Of a stretch of 64,000 nt of DNA, positions 57,547 to 64,000 are shown one piece after another. Source of the DNA: Aurantiochytrium sp. KH105. Taxonomy: Eukaryota; Sar; Bigyra; Thraustochytrida; Thraustochytriidae. Location: the NCBI GenBank assembly GCA_003116975.1, contig BGKB01000164.1, positions 9,518-73,517 on the forward strand, written 5' to 3'. The position numbers were made by a program, and so were the translations under genes. Within the stretch, counting starts at the first letter, position 1; each line of letters opens with the position of its first letter. The notes under the pieces were generated by a model. It was not told the DNA's origin, made no database searches, and was given only the letters and a program-made list of their open reading frames with translations.

Positions 57547-58694
57547 TGTCGTCCTTGGTAAAGTCTTTCGGGTTTGCTCGGCCTCTCCTCCGCCTTGACT
57601 GTTTGTCACTGCCCTTTTCAATGGAATTGTGCAAAGTGCCTGGTCGCTGGTAAGTGGAAGTAGAAAGCTAAAGGCTGCTAGCCAAAACATCAACGTTTGT
57701 CATCAACGTTATATAATGCTTTATCACCACATCACATTCGTGTCGAAGACGAGGCCGCGGCGCATCGACCAATCAACAAACTCAGGCAAGACCCCCCTCC
57801 CCCCCCCCCCCCCCATCTAAAGAAAAGCCCTTCATCTATTTCGCTACGCGCCCGGCCGCGCGACGTCACCGCGCGATCGAGCCCAGCCTTCAAGGCGCGC
57901 GAAGAGTCGGCGCGCGCACAAGGCGCCCCCCTTTATCTTCGTTCCTGTCGGTTCTCCCAGATGACCTCCACCAGGCGGCGACCCAGGTCGAAGACTTTCC
58001 CTTTTCCGGGTTCACCGTCTCTTGCCGTCCGCTCGGTTCGGTGGTCTCGGTTATCGACGCCGCCCGTTTTCTCGTCAACCCGGGCGCGGCGCGAGTGCGG
58101 CGCGAGTCGTCTGTCCCTGCAGGGCGTGCCGGAGAACGGCGCTCTTCAACCAGGTCCAGAGTGCAACCATTTCTGCATGCATGGATGGATGGATGGAGGT
58201 GGAGGCAGAGAACTGGTGGGTAAACCGGCAAGCAATACACAGGCTGGTTCGTTTGTCCGAATTTTTGAGTGCGCGTCATGGACCAAATTCGTGCCATGAT
58301 TGGTAGTAAATAGCGCGTGCAGCTGCAGCGGCAACTAGACTAGACTCGGTGAGAGCTGAGGGTTCGCACTTCGACGCGCGACGGCCTCAGACGCCCTCCC
58401 GGCCTGAAGGGGGCGAGGGGAGAAGGTGGGGGAGGGGGAGGGGGGGGGGCGGGGGCGGCAAGTGTCCTCAGGCTGCGCGTGACGCCCCGGACGCTTGCAA
58501 CCGCAGCCTGCCGCGGACAAGGACTGCAGTGTGCTGTTCCCGGGTCGCTACTCTTCCTTTTGCCGCAAGAAGGACCCTTACTTTCTGTCCCCGCAACCGC
58601 ACAACCCCCTCCCCCCCTCCCCCCCTCTTTCCCTTCCTGCATTGTATAGACTTGCACAGACTCGTGCAAACCCGGAACTGCAGACAAGGAAAAG
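57547..58694. promoter_or_regulatory. divergent region in the ABHD18-like cluster
   Basis: No gene seen. It holds a C run near 57799-57814, an ATGG repeat near 58181-58197, a G-rich purine tract (58405-58460) and a C-rich tract before copy 3 (58600-58630). It should contain the promoters of copies 2 and 3. Confidence 0.5.
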
Positions 58695-60026
58695 ATGACG
58701 TCCTTTCTGAGCAGTGTAGTCGGCGCCTTTGATATCCTGTACATTAGGTCGCACAAGCACAAGTTCTTTGAGGAAGGTTGGGGGGATGCGGACTATGAAA
58801 AGGACCAAACGCTTCTGAGGATTATTGAAGAGGATGGCACCACCAACTTTCCTGATATCGACCACTTAGAATTTGCAGACGGCACGGCGCCCGGAGACGA
58901 GGTTCGCATTTGTTCCTTCGATTCCCCGTGCGCAGACTGGCTACCCGAAGAGACCAGGAAAGCCTACGCCATGATCGTTTCGCCTCCAGAGGGTGTCGAA
59001 ATCCGCGGCGTTCTTATCCAAGCTGCCGGCACAGGCGAAGAAGGGTTTTCTCTTCGTCGCAAGCAGGTCGCAGAACCTCTGGCCACAGAGGGATTCGTGT
59101 CGATCATCCTGCAAAACACCTTTTACGGCCGTCGACGCGCGAATGATCAGACAGCGTTCTACATTGCGACAGTCGGTCGCTTCCTCTTGCAATTGCCAAC
59201 TACGCTGGTTGAGTTTGCCAAACTTGCCAAGTACGCCAAACTCACGTATCCTGGGGTCCCAATCGGTCTCACAGGCACCAGCTTTGGCGGTTCTGTCGCT
59301 ATGAGTGCTTTTCCTTCTGTCGTGGACGAGTTCCGTGCGCTCGATAAAGGGACTGGCACACAAACGCCCATTGCGTTGTGCACCTTTTTGCCGCCTGCGC
59401 GCAGCGAGTCACTCTTCGAAAGCGTTTTTAAAAGGATCATGGACTTTCAGGCCCTCGTGGTGGATAAGGACGGCTACCGTACAGTCGAGGAAGCAACTGT
59501 CCGTCTCGGCGAAATTTTCGCGCCTCGTGAGCTTTCGCGCTTTTTTGTGCTCCTCGGTCACCACAAACCTTCCCAAACTGCATTCACGAACGTTCGGGCT
59601 CTTCACGATCACTATGTTCGCCCAAGCGAGTGCCAAGTGGGCTTCGAGACGGTTCTTCCTTTTGTTGCTAGCGGTCGCCTCGTCGATATCTCGGGTGGAC
59701 ACTGTTCAAATATATTGCAAACGTCCAAGATCCTTCCAAAGGCTATCCTGGAAACATTTGAGATGCTCGAAGCCCTTCCCCCGCCTGCTGTATCCGAGAG
59801 TGGCTCGGACGCCGCTGAAAAATGCAAAGAAGTGAGCTCCCCTGAGCATACCAGGTCCGCGCGATGGTCCTCGTCCTGGGGCCACCTTATGTGGGGCTCG
59901 CTCAAGCGTCAGGGACGCAAGAAATCCTCGTGGATGAGTCTCAGACGTGCTCGTGATCGCCGTGCGGATTCGTCCGCTGCGGCTGATCAAAGCCCGGTTT
60001 TGCCCCTCGCTACAAGCGCGAGCTAA
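58695..60026 (+). CDS. ABHD18-family alpha/beta hydrolase, copy 3
   Basis: 443 residues, single exon, start AAAAGATGA. Core motifs: KFFEEGWGDADYEKDQTLL, LEFADGTAPGDE, SPCADWLPEE, VLIQAAGTGEEGFSLRRK, ILQNTFYGRRRANDQ, GLTGTSFGGS, VRALHDHYVRP and ISGGHCSNI. The C-terminal 45 residues (SWGHLMWGSLKRQGRKKSSW and a basic, then Ala/Ser tail) match those of copy 4 and are absent from copy 1 and copy 2. The pair 3/4 is therefore the youngest duplication here. Confidence 0.9.
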   Translation: MTSFLSSVVGAFDILYIRSHKHKFFEEGWGDADYEKDQTLLRIIEEDGTTNFPDIDHLEFADGTAPGDEVRICSFDSPCADWLPEETRKAYAMIVSPPEGVEIRGVLIQAAGTGEEGFSLRRKQVAEPLATEGFVSIILQNTFYGRRRANDQTAFYIATVGRFLLQLPTTLVEFAKLAKYAKLTYPGVPIGLTGTSFGGSVAMSAFPSVVDEFRALDKGTGTQTPIALCTFLPPARSESLFESVFKRIMDFQALVVDKDGYRTVEEATVRLGEIFAPRELSRFFVLLGHHKPSQTAFTNVRALHDHYVRPSECQVGFETVLPFVASGRLVDISGGHCSNILQTSKILPKAILETFEMLEALPPPAVSESGSDAAEKCKEVSSPEHTRSARWSSSWGHLMWGSLKRQGRKKSSWMSLRRARDRRADSSAAADQSPVLPLATSAS

Positions 60027-61122
60027 CCTGCGCTAAAATGACAAATATGTTCTTTCTTCATCATCATTTCTCGTTTCTGGAAAGATGAATGCGCCATCTG
60101 CCATGGTGCTTTCGCTTCCCTAATCAGCGATCCCCTTTTCGATCGACCAAGGGCACTACCCAAGTTTCGCCACCGCTCCACCTTGGCGAAATGACGCATA
60201 ACTGCCGGCGCGATGGCACGGCTAGCGATGATCGCTGTTCTCTTCAAGTTTCCTTTGCCGCCGCGAGCCATAAATGCAGGTAAAAGTCTGTGCGGCCCGC
60301 CATTGGTATGTGTTTCTCGCCCGCGCTCGCGTCAGCCAGCAGCCAGCGCGCTTACGAGTAGTCGAAGCGCTTGCTTGCTGACGCTGGCGCGCAAAACTCG
60401 AAGAAAGAAACGAAACGAAACGAAACGAAACGAAGCGAAAAGAAACGAAATGAAACGAAGAGTCCGAGGGAGACCATTGACACTGAGTCTCAAGCTCGCA
60501 GTGTCAGTTGCGTTCTCCGGTGGACGCGTGGACCGGGCGAACGGCCCGACCGCTTGCCGCACTCGGCTCAAGTGCTTGGTGGGTGGATGGGTGGGAGTGG
60601 AGCGGAGCGAAGCGACTCGCAACGACGAGACCCGGGAAAAAGGGGGGCGGGGCTGGCTGCTGCTCGTGCGGGGCGCGGCGCGGTGCGGTGCACCGGCCAG
60701 GCTGCTGGCGATGGCTGGTTGCTGCGCGTGCGGTGCACCGGCCAGGCTGCTAGCGATTGGCTGATGATGACTGTCACGGCATGGTGGTACGAGACAATTT
60801 CGGCTCGACGAGCAAGTGGAAGCAATCAGCCAGTGGCAGGCCTCGTCCGGTCCCTCAAATTTAGGGCGAAACCTCCTCACCCTCGAACTCGAGGGGGCGG
60901 GATGTTTTAGAGGCCAACGAGGAAAGGGTAGGATCCTTGGTCTCTGCTGCTTGCACACGTGACGGATGCTCATGCGAACCGCAGAGTACGCATATCACGA
61001 ATGTCGATGACAGCGGTCCCAGACAACCACTGTATACCCCAAGCAAGACCAGCACGAGGTAAAGTCGCAACGAGAGCTTCTCATCAGCACCACAACGTGT
61101 ACGACGACGACGAGCGAGACAG
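60027..61122. promoter_or_regulatory. spacer between copies 3 and 4
   Basis: No gene seen. (GAAAC)n at about 60399-60463 and a 34-bp near-perfect direct repeat (60684-60717 and 60729-60763, TGCGGTGCACCGGCCAGG). The promoter of copy 4 is expected here. Confidence 0.6.
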
Positions 61123-62466
61123 ATGAGGCCTTATGTAAGCCGCATCGTTGGCGCCTTTGACCTCTTGTACGTGTATTCGCAAAAGCACAAGTTCTTTGCA
61201 GAGGGATGGGGGGATGAAGAATACGAAAAGGACCAGGCGCTCCTGAGGATCATCGAAGAGGATGGCACCACAACGTTTCCTGATATTGACCAGCTGGTCT
61301 TCATCGACGAGACTGCGCCCGAGGACGAAATCTGCGTCTGTTACTTTGATTCTCCGTGTGCTGACTGGCTTCCAGACGAATGTAAAAAGGCCTATGCCAT
61401 GATCGTTTCGCCTCCAAAGGGTGACGAGATCCGTGGCATCCTCATCCAAGTCGCAGGTACGGGCGATGAGGGATTTTCGCTTCGCCGCAAAGAGATTGCA
61501 GAGCCTCTTGCTACCGACGGCTTTGTATCAATCATCCTCGAGTGCGCCTTCTATGGTCAGCGGCGTCCGCAAGATCAAACAAGTTTTTTCATTGGCACAG
61601 TAGGTAGCTATCTTTTGCAATTGCCAACTACGATCATTGAAGTTTCCAAGCTCGCCAAGTATGCTAAACTCACGTATCCTGGCGTTCCTATCGGTCTCGT
61701 TGGCACCAGCTTTGGCGGTTCTGTCGCAATAGCTGCCTACCCTTCTATCGTGGATGAGTTTCGCGTTCTCGACGAAGGGTCTGGGACCGAAACACCCATT
61801 GCGCTTTGCACATTTTTGCCGCCTGCACGCTGCGAGGCACTCTTCGAAAGCGCATTCAGCCACCTTTTCGACTATCAAGCCCTTATTTTGAACAAGGATG
61901 GCTATCGTACGCTCGAAGATGCTACTGCCCGTCTTCGTGAGGTTCTTGCTCCCCGTACGTTGGAGTCTTTCTTCGTGCTGCTCGGTAACTACAGACCTTC
62001 CCAAACCGCGTTTACGTGCATACGGGCGCTTCACGATCACTTCGTTCGGCCTCACGAATGCCTGATTGGATATGAAACTGTCCTTCCATTCGTCGCAACT
62101 GGGCGCCTCGTGGACGTTTCGGGTGGCCACTGCTCGAGTATTTTGCAGAAATCAAACATCTTGCCGAAGACTATTCTCGAAACCTTCGAAATGCTCGAGT
62201 CATTACCTCCGCCAATTGCCTTCAACGATAGTTCGGACGCTGATCAAGAGTGCGAAGAGACGAGCTCCAACACGCATGTCAGGTCTACGCAATGCTCCGC
62301 GTCATGGGGCCACTTAACGTGGGGTTTGTTTCGGCGGCAAGGAGTCAAGAAAGCGTCTTGGATTAAATTTAGAAGACGTACTCGTGGTCGTCAGGCAGGC
62401 TCACCTGCGGCTGCTCTTGCAGCAAATGGAAGTTCGGCTTTGTCTCTCGCTGCAGCTGCAAGCTAA
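61123..62466 (+). CDS. ABHD18-family alpha/beta hydrolase, copy 4
   Basis: 447 residues, single exon, start GACAGATGA. Very close to copy 3 along the whole length: KFFAEGWGDEEYEKDQALL, SPCADWLPDE, GTGDEGFSLRRKEIAEPL, ILECAFYGQRRPQDQ, GLVGTSFGGS, IRALHDHFVRP and VSGGHCSSI, then the shared tail SWGHLTWGLFRRQGVKKASW. Catalytic-type Ser, Asp and His positions are conserved. The conserved REEDGTT/FPDI block near the N-terminus is shared with copy 3. Direct repeat with copy 3 in the same orientation. Confidence 0.9.
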   Translation: MRPYVSRIVGAFDLLYVYSQKHKFFAEGWGDEEYEKDQALLRIIEEDGTTTFPDIDQLVFIDETAPEDEICVCYFDSPCADWLPDECKKAYAMIVSPPKGDEIRGILIQVAGTGDEGFSLRRKEIAEPLATDGFVSIILECAFYGQRRPQDQTSFFIGTVGSYLLQLPTTIIEVSKLAKYAKLTYPGVPIGLVGTSFGGSVAIAAYPSIVDEFRVLDEGSGTETPIALCTFLPPARCEALFESAFSHLFDYQALILNKDGYRTLEDATARLREVLAPRTLESFFVLLGNYRPSQTAFTCIRALHDHFVRPHECLIGYETVLPFVATGRLVDVSGGHCSSILQKSNILPKTILETFEMLESLPPPIAFNDSSDADQECEETSSNTHVRSTQCSASWGHLTWGLFRRQGVKKASWIKFRRRTRGRQAGSPAAALAANGSSALSLAAAAS

Positions 62467-63158
62467 GTAGTAAGCGCTTGCCTCGTTTCTGACATAAATT
62501 GTTGAACATGGATTTGCCGCAGGCAAACTTTGCTTCCTTCCCACCCAAGTTGTGTTCTCCTGATCTCGCCTCTTTTCAGAGCAGCTAACCCGATCAACTT
62601 CGCCTTTGCGCTTTCTATGCCTCGGAGCCCATCCTCCCATTCGCCTTCACCTGCGATGATGCGACCGGCGCCGGCGTGTCTTTCTCTCTTGGTCTCTTCG
62701 ACTCTGCCCCCCTCTCCGCGCGTCTCTGGAGGCGCTCACGTGCCGCGCTCCCGCGACGCTTGCGGGTCTCCGCGACCGGCAGCCCCGCGAGGGGTCACGG
62801 CGGAGAGGAGAGGCGGAGGCGCGACGTGCAATCGTACGTGTGTATACGTGCGTGCGTGCGTGCGTGCGTGTGTGCCGCGGTGGGCGCGTGCAAGAGTGCC
62901 CAGGGCAAATCGACCGACCTGCCCCCCCTTCCCGCGCTGGCTCCGCGCTGCACGTGCCGGGCAAGAAGCGCGACTGGGAAAAGGTATGCGGCCCTCGAGT
63001 GAGAGCAGACACGCTTCGGGCCTGCGCGGCAAAGCGGCGCCCTCGGCCTCCTCTGTCTGGACGGACGGCGCGGACCGGGCCGGCAGCGGTGGGCAGCAAA
63101 AGTAGAACTGCGACCCGACGAGCGTGGCTGGTCTGGTCGGGTGATCTGGTCTCTCAAG
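62467..63158. promoter_or_regulatory. spacer between copies 4 and 5
   Basis: No gene seen. AT-richer 3' flank of copy 4, then GC-rich sequence with (GCGT)n at about 62848-62870. The promoter of copy 5 is expected just before 63159. Confidence 0.5.
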
Positions 63159-64000
63159 ATGAGCGCGGCGCTAGGACGCCTCGCGGGAGGCTTCGACAGC
63201 GTCTACGTGAGCGGCCGCAGAGTCAAGTTCTTTGCAGACGGCTGGGGCGGAGACGCCATGGATGCGGACAGGGAGCTCATCTCCATGATCCAGGACAAAG
63301 GCACGACGGGCTTTGCAGACATTACGCACATTTCCTATGGTAATCCCGCGCCTGACGGATCGCGAATCGGAACCTTTCCATCTCCCTGCGCAGCGTGGCT
63401 CCCCGAAGAGTCGAAGACGGCCCATGTCATGTGCGTAACGCCTCCGTCACGAGTTCCCTTGCGCGGTGTGGTGGTCCACCTTGCGGCGACCGGTGATGAA
63501 GGCTTTGCTATGCGTCGCGACCAGGTTGCCAAACCCCTGGCAAAGGAAGGCTTTGCCTCGCTTATCCTCGAAACTCCATTCTACGGCCATCGCCGGCCCG
63601 TCAACCAACGAGCCTACTTTATCACCTCCGTTGGGAGCTTTTTGCTGCAAATGCCAACAACCCTGGTTGAGGCGGCCAAGCTTGTGAAATACGCTACTCA
63701 CCTCTATCCCGGCATCCCCATCGGGCTCTCAGGCACGAGTTTTGGAGGTGCCGTCGCAGCGGCTGCATATCCATCTGCCGTGATTGAGCTCGAGAGCATC
63801 GACGACCTCGATGTCGTGCCTCCACTCGCACTTTGCACCTTTGCTGCACCTTCGCGAAGCATGGCGCTCATGACCGGCGTCTTTCATCGCATTTGCCACT
63901 TTCGCACACTCACAAAGGACGAAGAAGGCTTTCGCACGAAAACAGAGGCCAAAGCCCGACTCACCGAGGTCCTCGAGCCTCGCGAGCTGGACCCCTTCTT
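63159..64000 (+). CDS. ABHD18-family alpha/beta hydrolase, copy 5, 3' partial
   Basis: Start TCAAGATGA at 63159; the frame is open to the window end (280 codons seen). Motifs as in the other copies: KFFADGWGGDAMDADRE, SPCAAWLPEESKTAHVMCV, LAATGDEGFAMRRDQVAKPL, ILETPFYGHRRPVNQ and GLSGTSFGGAVAAAAYPSAV. The C-terminal acid and His would lie beyond the window. Sequence is between copy 2 and copies 3/4 in character (GLSGTSFGG and YGHRRPVNQ are shared best with copy 2). Confidence 0.88.
   Translation, partial: MSAALGRLAGGFDSVYVSGRRVKFFADGWGGDAMDADRELISMIQDKGTTGFADITHISYGNPAPDGSRIGTFPSPCAAWLPEESKTAHVMCVTPPSRVPLRGVVVHLAATGDEGFAMRRDQVAKPLAKEGFASLILETPFYGHRRPVNQRAYFITSVGSFLLQMPTTLVEAAKLVKYATHLYPGIPIGLSGTSFGGAVAAAAYPSAVIELESIDDLDVVPPLALCTFAAPSRSMALMTGVFHRICHFRTLTKDEEGFRTKTEAKARLTEVLEPRELDPF

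Noticed and set aside
57549..57690. Signal-peptide-like start (MFWLAAFSFLLPL) for ABHD18-like copy 2
   Set aside because: AT-rich codons unlike the gene and no such extension in the other copies; kept only as an alternative.

Overview
The window is nuclear DNA from a GC-rich, fairly intron-poor, ciliated microbial eukaryote. It carries eukaryote-only genes: a GRASP Golgi stacking protein, IFT54, an RFC1 clamp-loader subunit, exosome subunit Rrp40, tRNA-splicing endonuclease subunit Sen2, an ACP6-type phosphatase, Obg-like ATPase OLA1, a TRAMP-type zinc-knuckle protein and a DUF1764 protein. Introns are few and short, and every well-supported donor reads GTAAGT or GTACGT. Codons are mostly G/C-ending and most starts have a purine at -3, often AAGATG. 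My best guess is a stramenopile of the thraustochytrid/labyrinthulid kind; this is an inference from style, not a proof.

Left part (1-8.1 kb): the 3' part of a large receptor-like gene (LRR, ankyrin-like, SAM-like, pseudokinase, RING/RBR-like zinc region), whose LRR exons form an exact 244-bp tandem exon-intron duplication. It is followed by a decayed copy of its own 3' end and two more relic repeats. These run into the 3' end of a convergent SH3/coiled-coil/polyQ gene. A GC-rich divergent promoter (8.1-9.3 kb) separates that gene from GRASP.

Middle part (9.3-29 kb): GRASP with an extra C-terminal module; a CCDC81-like/triple-calcyphosin EF-hand protein preceded by two adjacent palindromes; a full-size PDR-type ABC transporter with a degenerate first nucleotide site; two head-to-tail Frag1/DRAM/Sfk1 membrane proteins; a group-3 LEA-like protein; a small unknown gene. 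Long simple-repeat-rich spacers lie between them.

Right-middle part (29.6-54.2 kb): a dense housekeeping stretch with OLA1, a possible micro-membrane protein, a type II SGNH/PC-esterase-like protein, mitochondrial uS5, a CTFxP-repeat protein, IFT54 with a duplicated N-terminal CH-like domain, RFC1, an AIR/ZCCHC7-like protein (assembly frameshift beside an N), DUF1764, ACP6-like phosphatase, a PUA/EVE-like unknown, Rrp40 and Sen2. Three genes (CCDC81/calcyphosin, IFT54 and possibly the CTFxP protein) point to a cilium.

Right end (54.9-64 kb): a cluster of at least five ABHD18-family (DUF2048) alpha/beta-hydrolase genes, four on + and one on -, all keeping the GxSxGG nucleophile motif; the last runs off the window. 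This local expansion of a family that is usually single-copy, together with the receptor-like gene and its decayed copies, is the most unusual content.
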